From contig CM049309.1 of NCBI GenBank assembly GCA_026874595.1, positions 96,308,723-96,372,722 of the forward strand: a DNA stretch of 64,000 bases, read 5' to 3'. Position 1 is the stretch's first letter; the number at the start of each line of letters is the position of its first letter. The notes below the pieces were generated by a model, which saw only the letters and a program-made list of their open reading frames with translations, was not told the origin of the DNA and did no database searches. A program made the translations under genes and the position numbers. Below, in pieces: positions 34,930-47,602 of the stretch. This stretch comes from Sipunculus nudus. Lineage: Eukaryota > Annelida > Sipuncula > Golfingiida > Sipunculidae.

Positions 34930-37900
34930 GTACCAGTACAATCAATGTTCCCCCTACAGTACAAATACCAGTACAATCAATGTTCCCCCTACAGTATCAG
35001 CACCAGTGCAATCACTGTTCCCCCTACAGTACAACTACCAGTACAACCAATGTTCCCCCTACAGTATCAGCACAAATACAATCAATGTTCCCCTACAGTA
35101 TCAGTACATGACAACCAATGTTCCCCCTACAGTATCAGTACAGGAAAACCAATGTTCCTCCTACAGTATCATGTGTCAGTAAAACCAAAGTTATCCCTAC
35201 AGTGTAGGTACCAGTACAACCAAAATTCCCCCTGCAGTATCAGCACCAGTATAATCAATGTTCCTCCTACAGTATCAGTACAGGACATCCGATGTTACCT
35301 CTATGGTATCAGTACCAGAACAACCAATGTTCCCCCTACAGTATCAGTACAGGACAACCAATGTTCCCCCTACAGTATCAGTACAGAACAACCAATGTTC
35401 CCCCTACACTATCAGTACAGGACAACCAATGTTCCCCCTACAGTATCAGTACAGTAAAACCAATGTTCCTCCTACAGTATCATGTGCCAGTAAAACCAAA
35501 GTTATCCCTACAGTGTAAGTACCAGTACAACCAAAATTCCCCCTGCAGTATCAGCACCAGTATAACCAATGTTCCTCCTACAGTATCAGTACAGGACATC
35601 CCATGTTACCTCTATGGTATCAGTACCAGAACAGTCAATGTTCCCCCTACAGTATCAGTACAGGACAACCAATGTTCCCCCTACAGTATCAGTACAGGAC
35701 AACCAATGTTCCCCCTACAGTATCAGTACAGGACAACCAATGTTCCCCCTACAGTATCAGTACAGGACAACCAATGTTCCCCCTACAGTATCAGTACAGA
35801 ACAACCAATGTTCCCCCTACAGTATCAGTACAGGACAACCAATGTTCCCCCTACAGTATCAGTACAGTAAAACCAATGTTCCTCCTACAGTATCATGTGC
35901 CAGTAAAACCAAAGTTATCCCTACAGTGTAAGTACCAGTACAACCAAAATTCCCCCTGCAGTATCAGCACCAGTATAACCAATGTTCCTCCTACAGTATC
36001 AGTACAGGACATCCCATGTTACCTCTATGGTATCAGTACCAGAACAGTCAATGTTCCCCCTACAGTATCAGTACAGGACAACCAATGTTCCCCCTACAGT
36101 ATCAGTACAGGACAACCAATGTTCCCCCTACAGTATCAGTACAGGACAACCAATGTTCCCCCTACAGTATCAGTACAGGACAACCAATGTTCCCCCTACA
36201 GTATCAGTACAGAACAACCAATGTTCCCCCTACAGTATCAGTACAGGACAACCAATGTTCCCCCTACAGTATCAGTACAGTAAAACCAATGTTCCTCCTA
36301 CAGTATCATGTGCCAGTAAAACCAAAGTTATCCCTACAGTGTAAGTACCAGTACAACCAAAATTCCCCCTGCAGTATCAGCACCAGTATAACCAATGTTC
36401 CTCCTACAGTATCAGTACAGGACATCCCATGTTACCTCTATGGTATCAGTACCAGAACAGTCAATGTTCCCCCTACAGTATCAGTACAGGACAACCAATG
36501 TTCCCCCTACAGTATCAGTACAGGACAACCAATGTTCCCCCTACAGTATCAGTACAGGACATCCCGTGTTCCCCCTATGGTATCAGTACCAGAACAACCC
36601 ATGTTCCTCCTACAGTCTCTGTAAAGGACAACCAATTCCGCCTACAGTATCAGTACAGGACAACCAATGTTCCCCCTACAGTATCAGTACAGGACATCCC
36701 ATGTTCCCCCTATGGTATCAGTACCAGAACAACCCATGTTCCTCCTACAGTCTCTGTAAAGGACAACCAATGTTCCGCCTACAGTATCAGTACAGGACAT
36801 CCCATGTTCCCTCTATGGTATCAGTACCAGAACAACCCATGTTCCTCATACAGTATCAGTACAGGACAACCAATGTTCCCCCTACAGTATCAGTACAGGG
36901 CATCCCATGTTCCCCCTATGGTATCAGTACCAGAACAACCCATGTTCCTCCTACAGTCTCTGTAAAGGACAACCAATGTTCCCCCTACAGTATCAGTACA
37001 GGACATCCCATGTTCCCTCTATGGTATCAGTACCAGAACAACCCATGTTCCTCATACAGTATCAGTACAGGACAACCAATGTTCCCCCCTACAGTATCAG
37101 TACAGGGCATCCCATGTTCCCCCTATGGTATCAGTACCAGAACAACCCATGTTCCTCCTACAGTATCAGTACAGGACAACCAATGTTCCGCCTACAGTAT
37201 AAGTACAGGATATCCCATGTTCCCTCTATGGTATCAGTACCAGAACAACCAATGTTCCCCCTATAGTATCAGTACAGAACAACCCATGTTCCTCCTACAG
37301 TCTCTGTAAAGGACAATCAATGTTCCTCCTACAGTATCAGTACAGGACAACCAATGTTCCCCCTACAGTATCAGTACAGGATATCCCATGTTCCCCCTAT
37401 AGTATCAGTACCAGAACAACCCATGTTCCTCCTACAGTATCAGTACAGGACAACCAATGCTCCGCCTACAGTATCAGTACAGGACATCCCATGTTCCCCC
37501 TACAGTATCAGTACAGTAAAACCAATGTTCCCCCTACAGTAACAGTACAGGACAACCAATGTTCCCCCTGTAGTATCAGTACAGGACAATCAATGTTCCT
37601 CCTACAGTATCATGTGCCAGTAAAACCAAAGTTATCCCTACAGTGTAAGTACAACCAAAATTCCCCCTGCAGTATCAGCACCAGTATTATCAATGTTCCT
37701 CCTACAGTATCAGTACAGGACAACCAATGTTCCCCCTACAGTATCAGTACAGGACATCCCATGTTCCCCCTATGGTATCAGTACCAGAACAACCCATGTT
37801 CCTCCTACAGTCTCTGTAAAGGACAACCAATGTTCCGCCTACAGTATCAGTACAGGACATCCCATGTTCCCTCTATGGTATCAGTACCAGAACAACCAAA

Positions 37901-38240
37901 ATTCCCCCTGCAGTATCAGCACCAGTATAATCAATGTTCCTCCTACAGTATCAGTACAGACAACCAATGTTCCGCCTACAGTATCAGTACAGGATATCCC
38001 ATGTTACCTCTATGGTATCAGTACCAGAACAACCAATGTTCCCCCTACAGTATCAGTACAGGACAACCAATGTTCCCCCCTACAGTATCAGTACAGAACA
38101 ACCAATGGTCCCCCTACAGGCCCTACATATCAGTACCAGTACAATCAATGTTCCCCCTACAGTATCAGTACAGGAAAACCCATGTCCCCCTTGAACTTTC
38201 AGTATCTGTAACAGTACAACCCATGTACCTCCTACAGTAC
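34930..38240. repeat. 34-bp minisatellite with higher-order repeat
   Basis: The monomer TACAGTATCAGTACAGGACA + ACCAATGTTCCCCC is repeated about 95 times over 3.3 kb. Between 35569 and 36395+ the pattern repeats every 413 bp (equivalent points at 35569, 35982, 36395). The copy before it is 311 bp (35258 to 35569), shorter by exactly three monomers (102 bp). Distinct monomer types mark the order: CATGTGCCAGTAAAACCAAA, TTATCCCTACAGTGTAAGTA, CTATGGTATCAGTACCAGAA. Open frames of up to 312 codons (reading PTVSVQDNQCSPYSIST) come from three-monomer periodicity; no start context or domain supports a protein. Confidence 0.96.
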
Positions 38241-38318
38241 CACTTACCAAGAAAATAAATAATCACTCTAAAACCAAAGGCATGGATTCTGATAGATTCC
38301 TCCTGAATGATGTTAAAA

Positions 38319-40263
38319 ACAAGGAACCCATGGGTCACGGCGCTCAGCTGATATATTTGATTAAAAATATGATTTGGGAATGAGGCACATGCTGGATTTT
38401 GGTAATAAATATAAGCTGTATTATGAGTTGTTGGTGTTTAGCTTATGTATGATTTTGATAGTATCTTTGGAGAGAGGGAAGAGGAATGATTTCATTTATT
38501 TTATTAACAAATGGAGTGCTATTGTCACACAGATTTTGACTTGGCCATATAACTTATAAGCAGCACATATAATAAAAGAGTTTAACTATTTATTAAAATT
38601 TAATAACAAATATTGTGCCAATATAACTGTTATTAAAAAATAATAAGAAAATCATATGATTTTATAAAAATAAAATATAACTGAAATGATTATTAAAATA
38701 ATATTATAGAATATATTCATGAATGCATTCATGAATACATTTTGAAATTTTCTGCACTGGTATTCAAATACTTTCATTTTTACCTGAATTCCCATTATTA
38801 TGCAAGAATTTTTAATGCAGTACATATTCATATTTGTATTATAATACATTTGCAAAGCATTCGCACAATGTCTAGTATTTATTCAGTTTTAGCCAAACAA
38901 TTATGTTAAGAATCCAGAATATACAAAATTCTCAAATTTAAATAATGATCACAAGTACCTGGTTTTATGGCTTTTATTTATATTAAAAAAATAAATGTAA
39001 TATATTCACTTTAGACTACTTTCACATCAATCTACACACTAGACACAGTAGGAATCTAGATTAATATTATCAACTGCATCTTTGTCTATCATTAATTTCC
39101 TTCATATGATCCCTAATGATTAGTAATGAATAATATGATTTATTTTTTTTTATCATTAAAATTGAACTGAAAAATACCATAGGTGACTGCATGGTGTTAT
39201 TTGGAATAACATTGACATTGACATTCTATCCATCTATACAAAATTCTTACATCATCAGTAACTGCAAGTTAATTTCCTGTTACTCATCAACTAATAAATT
39301 CCTTTTCTATTAAGTTTTCTTTAATTTGTTATTAAAAACCAATGAAAAGTTATTAATTTATTGTTTATTGTTATGCTGTTTTTCAAAACAACTACTAGAC
39401 GAGTTGGGTTGGACACCTGGATCAACTGTGGCTGGCCATAAGCTGCCTGGCTGCCCCAGTGTTTGCCTCACCTAAAGCGCGCATAATTGCTGAAAGGTCA
39501 ACAAGGTCAACATACAGGTGACTGAAGAGGAGCTGGGAAGAGCTTGGGTCTGACATGGTCTCATAAAAACATTAATAAAAGCTACAATTTTTGGCCAATT
39601 TCTTTCAGCTTTCTAAACTACAAAGCTGAAATCTTTATGTGTGCATGATGTGAAAATTATATCAACAGTGCTCTCAGGAAACAAACATGCCTTGGTCAAA
39701 GTTGGGCAAAATTTAAGGTAATAATTTTATATTTATACTAATAACTTATAAACTTTGAAAAATTCAGAACTAATTAAGGGTATTCAATTGAAACTTGATT
39801 AAATAATGTTACATCTCTGACAAAAATTTCTAGCTTCAGCAATCCTCTTGTTAAGGGAGTAAATATATTTCTTGATTTTTTAAAAAGTGCATTATGTTTG
39901 GGGTTATAACTTAAAACAATTACGCAAAACTGACATCATTTCTGGCATGTGCATAGCAAATGTATAGAAAAAATTTGTATATTATATATGATCAAAGTCA
40001 GATCAGTGGTTTTGATATTAGGCAGTCTTAAAGTGTAAGAATGGGTTTTTAATGGAAAAATGAAGTTTTTCATTAATATTTCGAAGGAATTAAGTCCTAG
40101 TGATCGAATTCTTGGCATGGTAGGGGATCTTGGAGACATCTAACTGTATGCCAAATTTAGAAACTTAGAGCTGTAGCTGAGGAGCTGAGCTCTAGCAAAC
40201 TGCATGACACTAGCTTGATGTAAACAATATGTGACATGGTGCTTGAAAACTTGAATAAAATCT
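38319..40263 (-). mobile_element. E-family element, copy E2 (terminal hairpin lost)
   Basis: It begins AACAAGGAACCCATGGGTCA-CGGCGCTCAGCTG and is collinear with E1 (ATTATGAGTTGTTG, ATTATCAACTGCATCTTTGT, GGCTGGCCATAAGCTGCCTG, GGTCAACATACAGGTGACT). It carries one internal ~675-bp unit where E1 has two and stops at TTGAATAAAATCTA. 38480-38880 is AT-rich sequence not obviously present in E1. Confidence 0.68.
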
Positions 40264-40884
40264 AGGGTTATAGTGTTTTAAAGTCTCCCCAAACTCAACA
40301 TTAGCGAGGCCTAAAAATATTAAGACAAATCAAATGGGAATATTAGTAGCCAATTGGAAGCCCAGAACAGGCGATGACTGAAACAACCATGTTGGTCTTG
40401 ACAAAGATTCTGGGAAAGACCACTGCTGATGTCACTGGAAAAGACCTTAGTTCGGTGAGGCGGTGATGTGTGGAGCTGACCATCCGGGAACCAAACAAGA
40501 TTACCAGTCCATGAAGTAAGAGGGTCAGATAGTGGAAAATTAGTTATATGAGTTGCCCCAAGGTGGCGGTACCAATAATAAGTGTGATACAACGCGGGAA
40601 CATTTGATTTCTCTGTCAGAAGCAAGAATTAAGTCATAACTATTTCATGGACTGGGCCAGTCTAGTTGACCAGGTCCAAACTGTGCTTGCAATACTGGCC
40701 TCCTTCAGAAAACAGGTGGGATCAGTATATATTGGGGGTTTTACCCTGTTCTAGGCCACAAAAACGCCCAACAATAATGATTCATGCGACTGTGTTATTT
40801 TCCACCATGATGAACAATACCTGTAGGAAACATACACCATCACTTATAAACCAGATAAGGTTTTTATCACTGCTAGACAATAAA
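40264..40884. other. unique spacer, nothing recognised
   Basis: Balanced-composition stretch (40320-40800). The open frames 40320-40625 (-) and 40666-40887 (+) show no recognisable domain. It could be an old repeat fragment. Confidence 0.45.
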
Positions 40885-42490
40885 TAAACATAACATATTG
40901 TATATACCTACATGAAATCAACAGCCAATATATAAACATTACATATTGTATATACCTACATGTAATCAACAGCCAATATATTAACATTACATATTGTATA
41001 TACCTATGTAATCAACAGCCAATATATTAACATTACATATTGTAGATACCTACATGTAATCAACAGCCAATATACAAACATTACATATTGTAGATACCTA
41101 CATGTAATCAACAGCCAATATACAAACATTACATGTTGTAGATACCTACATGTAATCAACAGCCAATATATTAACATTACATGTTGTAGATACCTACATG
41201 TAATCAACAGCCAATATATAAACATTACATATTGTATATACCTACATGTAATCAACAGCCAATATATTAACATTACATTTTGTATATACCTACATGTATT
41301 CAACAGCCAATATATTAACATTACATTTTGTATATACCTACATGTATTCAACAGCCAATATATAAACATTACATTTTGTATATACCTACATGTAATCAAC
41401 AGCCAATATATTAACATTACATATTGTATATACCTACATGTAATCAACAGCCAATATATTAACATTACATATTGTATATACCTACATGTAATCAACAGCC
41501 AATATATAATTATTACATATTGTATATACCTACATGTAATCAACAGTCAATATATTAACATTACATATTGTATATACCTACATGTAATCAACAGTCAATA
41601 TATTAACATTACATATTGTATATATCTACATGTAATCAACAGCCAATATACAAACATTACATATTGTATATACCTACATGTAATCAACAGCCAATGTACA
41701 AACATTACATATTGTATATACCTACATGTAATCAACAGCCAATATATTAACATTACATATTGTATATACCTACATGTAATCAACAGCCAATGTACAAACA
41801 TTACATATTGTATTTACCTACATGTAATCAACAGCCAATGTACAAACATTACATATTGTAGATACCTACATATAATCAACAGCCAATATATAAACATTAC
41901 ATATTGTATATACCTACATGTAATCAACAGCCAATATATAAACATTACATATTGTATTTACCTACATGTAATCAACAGCCAATATATTAACATTACATAT
42001 TGTATATACCTACATGTAATCAACAGCCAATATATAAACATTACATATTGTATATACCTACATGTAATCAACAGCCAATATATTAACATTACATATTGTA
42101 TATACCTACATGTAATCAAAAGCCAATATATTAACATTACATTTTGTATATACCTACATGTAATCAACAGCCAATATATAAACATTACATACTGTATATA
42201 TCTACATGTAATCAACAGCCAATATATTAACATAACATACTGTATATACCTACATGTAATCAAACAGCCAATATATAAACATTACATATTGTATATACCT
42301 ACATGTAATCAACAGCCAATATATAAACATTACATATTGTATATACCTACATGTAATCAACAGCCAATATATTAACATTACATATTGTATATACCTACAT
42401 GTAATCAACAGCCAATATATTAACATTACATATTGTATTTAACTACATGTAATCAACAGCCAATATATAAACATTACATATTGTATTAAC
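40885..42490. repeat. 48-bp tandem array
   Basis: About 33 copies of a 48-bp monomer (CATATTGTATATACCTACAT, GTAATCAACAGCCAATATAT, TAACATTA). Variant classes TATTAAC, TATAAAC and TACAAAC at one position occur in runs. The divisible-by-three period keeps minus-strand frames open (YWLLITCRYIQ repeats), which are not genes. Confidence 0.97.
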
Positions 42491-43894
42491 TACAGTTAAG
42501 GAAGCAACAAAGAATAAGGGAGTGTGTTTAGAGTTGTAACCACATCCTTATGGTGTTAGCTGTTTACACAAGGATAAGGACCTGTTGTTAGATATCAATT
42601 TCTGACCAGCTTCTGTGCTTTTATTTGAAAAAGTCTGGTTTATTCAGTGATGATGCATGCTGTCACATTGTAAAACACAAATACTGCATATGCATGTCAA
42701 CACTTATCACATGCATGTCAACACTTATTCAAATGTCAGTTATTCTTTTTATTCCAATTTAAATTGGCAGGATGTAGACACATATAAACCACTACCACCA
42801 AGTGGAAATGACAGTACACCTATAATCAAAACATCAGACAACTGATTATTTTCAAAATAAGAATATCTGTTGAAAGAAACAGGTAACCCGGGGTCATGAC
42901 CCTCAGCTGGTATCTTAGATAACTGTCATTTTAGTATTTTTGCAGTCATGTCTGGAGACAAGATCAACCCATACCCTATATGTATTTCAATATTTAAGCA
43001 AAATACCAAATGTCTGAACATTGGTCTGAAATCTAAATAATCCAATTCTAAATTTTGAGATGCTGGAACAAAGACGATTTATTAAGAATAAAGATGAACA
43101 GGTCAAACAAAACTGACAGTAAAGTTTATATATTTATTGTTACGGTTCTATTTTACAAAGCAATTCTGACTGGGCGAACCATGACACAAAACCTCAGACA
43201 CATATACTCAAACAAACACAACAAGGGTTTAAGTGCAAAAATGGTGCTATATTAATATACAAAATTTACAATAACAAATGATCAAAGAATTAATACATAA
43301 CGATTATTAAACAAAGTCTCTTGAACTGGCTGCAACTAAATAAATACTTAACTGAAGTCCAAATGTTCAACAGAAGATGCTCTGACTGTCCACAGTAACA
43401 CAGGGAGTTCAGCGAATAAATAAAGGTCTTTCCTCTTCACAAATTAAAGTCCATGGTTTCCTGTGGGGGAGGACGACCCACAAAGGAAGAATCTCCTTAT
43501 CCCCAGGGTTGAAACGTGAAAAGTTCATAATCTAGTCCTCGCTGAAGAGCAGTGATGAGTCCTCTTATAGGATTCACTAAAAGCTGTAAAATGTGTCAAA
43601 GTGGTTTTATTTCAATTTTATCTTACTTTACTCAATAGATATAATTGTCCTGAAGTCAGAGTCCACAATAGAGTCCACAATAGAGTGTGTCCCGTGGTAG
43701 GGACAAAAATAAGTTGCTTGCCAACAGGGCGAGTTCCAAAAATAAGCAAAAAAAAAACCCAGCTGATTATACAGCAGACGACATTCTAAACAGTAGGGGG
43801 CAATCCAGAAGAACAGTACAGGTGCTGCTGCAGAAGTTAACAACACCACGGCGTCCAAGCAGAGGATGAAAGTCTGTGCGATACCAAGTGGTCC

Positions 43895-43899
<5 letters not shown>
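42491..43899. other. mostly unique intron 1 sequence
   Basis: An E/D-type end module (ACAGGTAACCCGGGGTCATG-ACCCTCAGCTGG) is present at 42881-42911 without a recognisable body. 43370-43870 is more GC-balanced (for example GTGGGGGAGGACGACCCACA) and may be an old repeat. Beyond the weak exon candidate at 42771-42845, no gene was seen. Confidence 0.5.
42771..42845 (+). CDS. weak candidate terminal exon on the opposite strand
   Basis: A pyrimidine-rich run and TTGGCAG acceptor are followed by 24 codons (DVDTYKPLPPSGNDSTPIIK then TSDN) and TGA. The splice acceptor is good and the peptide looks like a short cytoplasmic tail. No upstream partner exon on this strand was found and the family is not recognised. 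Chance occurrence is quite possible. Confidence 0.15.
   Translation, partial: DVDTYKPLPPSGNDSTPIIKTSDN

Positions 43900-43942
<43 letters not shown>
43900..43942. repeat. (AT)n microsatellite
   Basis: About 21 AT dinucleotides. Confidence 0.97.
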
Positions 43943-43945
<3 letters not shown>

Positions 43946-44239
43946 AAATATAGTTAATTTTGCAAATACAATGTTTAATAAACTAATATTGTTGAAATCT
44001 TATGAAAAAAAAAGAAATGCTATATAATAATTAATTTTTATATCATATTTGGGGAAAAAATATGCACTACATAAAAAGTTAAAGGGTTCACAAAAATAAA
44101 CTGGTTTTGCAGATTTGACATTGAAGACTAAGGTCAAGGTCACCAGTATTCAAGTATGTTTGAGACCTTGGCAGAAACATTTTGGGTATAAAAGTTGAGG
44201 AATAAGTATGAAATAATTCAAAAGTCATTGGCTTGACTA

Positions 44240-44440
44240 CAGCCTGGACAGCTGTGTGGTAAAACGCTTGGCTCTCTCCGCTGGCGACCTGGGTTTGATT
44301 CCCAGTGTGGCTAAGAGAGTTGGTTGTAGTTGCCTGTCCAAGGCCGGTAGTTTTCTCCGGGTACTCCGGTTTCCTCCACCCCTGCAGACTACCGAACGCC
44401 ATCACCGGAGCCATGGAGAGTGCCTCGATTAGTTATAATA
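44240..44440 (+). mobile_element. tRNA-derived SINE with V-domain-like centre
   Basis: The head reads like a tRNA: A-box-like TGTGGTAAAACGCTTGG (about 44254-44270) and B-box GGTTTGATTCC (44292-44302), 20-odd bases apart as in pol III promoters. It is followed by TTTTCTCCGGGTACTCCGGT-TTCCTCCACC (44351-44380), closely resembling the conserved central block of V-SINEs (GGTTTCCTCCGGGTGCTCCGGTTTCCTCC in HE1-type elements, from memory). It is not a functional tRNA gene: the acceptor and anticodon stems do not pair well. Short similar sequences flank it (44083-44140 and 44563-44620, both with AAG.TCAAGGTCA), so it may sit in an older duplicated repeat. Confidence 0.78.
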
Positions 44441-46884
44441 ACTATTTGTACAATCCATGTAAAATAAATAAGTTTATATTTACATTTAAACATATTAGAT
44501 TTTCAAAATTTTCAGACACTTTGGTTGAAACTACTTTTGTATCAGTTTTGTAGGACAACATAATGGGGTTCACCATTTTCCTGCAGTTTGGCTGACTGGG
44601 CCTTGAAGATCAAGGTCATGGTCACTGGTTTTAAAACTCCTCTGATAACTTACTACGATTTGACATATTTCTTTATGACAAAAGAAACTAAGGTTACCAG
44701 TTGTATGTGGTAAACATTAACTGGAAGAGCCACCCTGTGTTCAGAGGGAAACAATGTTACCAACTGCACACAGTGTAAAATAAATGGAACAGCCACAAGA
44801 TACACTGGGGTACATAGTTTTGAGAGACCAGCACAGACAGATTCTTGTTGACAACTAAAATCTGCTGCCGTTATTCCTAGTAAATTCTTATTATGGTGCG
44901 TGATTGTGGAGTTTGTGCGTGTCCTATATCCCTATGGCATCTAAGGAAATTTTATAAACACAATCCTTGTACCGGCAATGTTTTCACTTGTGTCCCTGAG
45001 TAGTGACCAACTGGTTTGTTTTAACTTTTTTTTTTAGTTTTGTATGATGAGCCTGATAAAAAAAGTCTTTTTTAATAAAAGCCAGCCATAAATAGAAGGC
45101 TTGTTTAGAGGGCGTTTGAAAGCAGCATCCGTAAAAAATAAATTCCCGGGCGTCTATTCAGGGAAATACGATAGTCATGTTAACTGGTCAATCTGTATGT
45201 AACATAGTCATCCTTTTGGGGCTGCCAACCAAGTAACATTGATTGTTGAGCATCTGATGACAAAAATAAAGAATTCAAACACTGCTCTCAATTTCCAGTC
45301 AGCAGGATCCAAAGGCACTTATTCCCACAAAGTTTCAAGGGCTTTGGTAAATTCAAATTTCCTTTTCATTACAATTTCAGTGTATGGAGGTCTGAAATGC
45401 AGGTGGTCCCCACAATGTGTGCTCAAGGCTTCTTAAGTCTTCATTGAATGCTGTAGGAGAGGCTGGTGAATTGATCCAAAACACAGCATGTGTACAAAAT
45501 TACCAAACGAAAGAAACTGCATGTCTGTAAACTTAAACATCATCGGGTTTATAAATACTGGACACCTATGCCAATGTGAGGAAGTCTACCTTATCTATTT
45601 TCATAAAACAACAGATTTTGATGAAGTCAAAACATCAAGAGAAAAACACATGTTTCTCGCTTTATGAAATGGAGAGTTCAACCCAGGAGGAATAATGACA
45701 AAACCTAATTCAAGGTCCCAATTTCATGAACAGGCGTGGGATGGGGTGGGATGGGGTGGGGCGGAGTGTCTGGGGTTTCAGGCCTCAATATTTGTCTGAC
45801 ACGATGAAAAAAGGTTGCGGCGGTTGAAAATGAATACGAACCCTCTGCATGGAGTCCCGTTGGGTCCGCTTCTGCTACTTACGAGGTATGCATATTTCTG
45901 TTTCTTTCTTCAAGAACAGTTTCCTTGCAACGTACATTTAATAAATCTTTCATGTGTTACTCACATCAACCTAATCTTTATACGTCCAACGATAGAATCC
46001 AGTCAAATATCATCGAAAACCTGAATGCCCCACATCTCATTCTGGTTTGCAATGTAAACACCATCACTGACCAGGTCTTCAAGGTACACATACCCTGATA
46101 TAAATTTCTTGACAAGAGGACAGCCAGCACTCACGCACTGTCTCCACCAGGTTATGAGTTTGTAAGGACGGACAGTATGATATTTAGGATTCATGTAATT
46201 TAAAAGTAAGTTGCAAAATTAAGATACAAGCAGCTGGACATAGAAATGTTTCTGTTCACAGAAGTGTTGTGCCTCAGAGAGGTGCGTGAGTTATTCTGCA
46301 TTCAGGCCAAAATGTTTATACATATCTTATGGAGACAGTTTCCCACTGAAACACTATACTTTCTGTTAACTTTTAGAATAAAAAAAAAAACTAGCCAACA
46401 TTTCACATCTCAGTTTATAAATCTCCCCAACCCCGGCAATACGCCTGGTATACTGGGTCTATCAGCTGGTACCATAATAAACTGAAGTATTTCTACAAAA
46501 CCACTATGATCAATACTGCCTGTGTATACAAATATTGAGAATTAAGCCTCCAAGAAGTTTTCTTTACTCCATATTCTCCAATGGAAAGTCTTATCTTTCA
46601 GGAAAAATGCACAGATCTGGCTTAAGTAAATGATTTATCAAATACCAAACATAAATGGTCAATAAAAGGAATCACTTCTATAGAAAAACATATAATCACC
46701 ACTGTCTGTGTGTACATCATAACATGTATATATTGCAGCTATTAAAATCCCTGACATTTTTCAGAAATTACCCATGAAATTGGTACATGCTTTTACCACC
46801 TTAAAATTAAGGTCCATCAAAATTGGTCATGTTACAGAGAATAATATATATCAACATTTGATAGATCCTTGTTTTATCAAATTT
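44441..46884. other. unique intron 1 sequence
   Basis: Contains the G4 motif at 45732-45762. The minus-strand frame 46003-46194 has protein-like composition (GCPLVKKFISGYVYLEDLVS) and a GTATGT within it, but no family is recognised and no partner exon was found. Other open frames look incidental. Confidence 0.45.
45732..45762 (+). other. potential G-quadruplex
   Basis: GGGATGGGGTGGGATGGGG followed by TGGGG gives five G-runs with one- or two-base loops, a strong G4-forming pattern in an otherwise AT-rich intron. Confidence 0.7.
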
Positions 46885-46889
46885 ATATC

Positions 46890-46976
<87 letters not shown>
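46885..46976. repeat. (TA)n microsatellite
   Basis: About 45 TA dinucleotides with one TATG interruption near 46912-46915, immediately preceding inverted-repeat element F2. Confidence 0.96.
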
Positions 46977-46980
<4 letters not shown>

Positions 46981-47602
46981 AAGGCCCCCAGATCCTGATC
47001 TAGGCAACTGGCAATTGGTCCAGACCAGATCCCTATCAGAGTTTAGGCTGGACCAAATCTTGATCGGGATCTGGGCTGGACCAATAAATTCTGTAAATGA
47101 GGTTCTTCCTTAATATCTCGAAGGAACAAAGTCCTATTGACCCAATTTTCAGCATGGTAGAAAATTTTTGGGACATCTAACGGTATGCCAAATTTCAGAT
47201 TCTTAGGTTCAATGGTGTAGAAACGTGCCAGTCTTACGGACAGACATCCGGTTGGACGGACAGACAATGGACAACAGCTATAGCTCAGATGACTTAAAGT
47301 CAGCTGAGCTAAAAATAATAAAAGGACTTAAAAATTAGTTCAAAATCCCTCAATTATTTCAAACTTAGATATAAGTTATTAAAGTAGAATAATTAACACT
47401 GAAAAACTAAGATTTGTCATTACTTATCAAGGTATAATTTCACATATCAGATTTTTATAATCATGCTCTAGGCCTGGGTTGACCTGAACCTTGATTAGTT
47501 CAGATAGGAACTCATTCTCTTTCCTAAAAGTTTATGATCAGGGTTTAGGCCGGACCAAATCCTGATCAGGATTTGGTCTAAATAGGGATCTGGGCCTTGA
47601 CA
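46977..47602. mobile_element. inverted-repeat (foldback-like) element F2
   Basis: The left end TGTCAAGGCCCCCAGATCC (46977-46995) mirrors the right end GGATCTGGGCCTTGACA (47586-47602). Arms of about 100 bp carry inverted, partly palindromic motifs (TTTAGGCTGGACCAAATCTT, GATCAGGATTTGG). TA-rich sequence lies on both sides. The centre contains the terminal ~225 bp of an E-family element (47088-47311, hairpin at about 47280-47311). No transposase. Confidence 0.72.
47088..47311 (-). mobile_element. E-family terminal fragment E6 within F2
   Basis: AATGAGGTTCTTCCTTAATA...AGGAACAAAGTCCTATTGAC...TTACGGACAGAC...and the family hairpin GCTCAGATGACTT.AAGTCAGCTGAGC. It has only the last ~225 bp of the family. 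Confidence 0.7.

Noticed and set aside
34945-38258. Overlapping plus-strand frames of 100-312 codons reading PTVSVQ...YSIST
   Set aside because: Product of three-monomer periodicity of a 34-bp array; all three frames give similar peptides and differ only by phase.
41004-42263. Minus-strand frames with YWLLITCRYIQ repeats resembling membrane segments
   Set aside because: A 48-bp tandem array translated in one frame; the hydrophobic pattern follows from the AT-rich monomer.
44242-44320. tRNA gene
   Set aside because: A and B boxes are present, but acceptor and anticodon arms do not pair and a V-domain follows; it is a SINE head.
46003-46194. Minus-strand frame with protein-like composition as an extra ZSWIM exon
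   Set aside because: It lies between exons 1 and 2, which join without a gap, and it matches no part of the family. An unrelated gene remains possible but unsupported.
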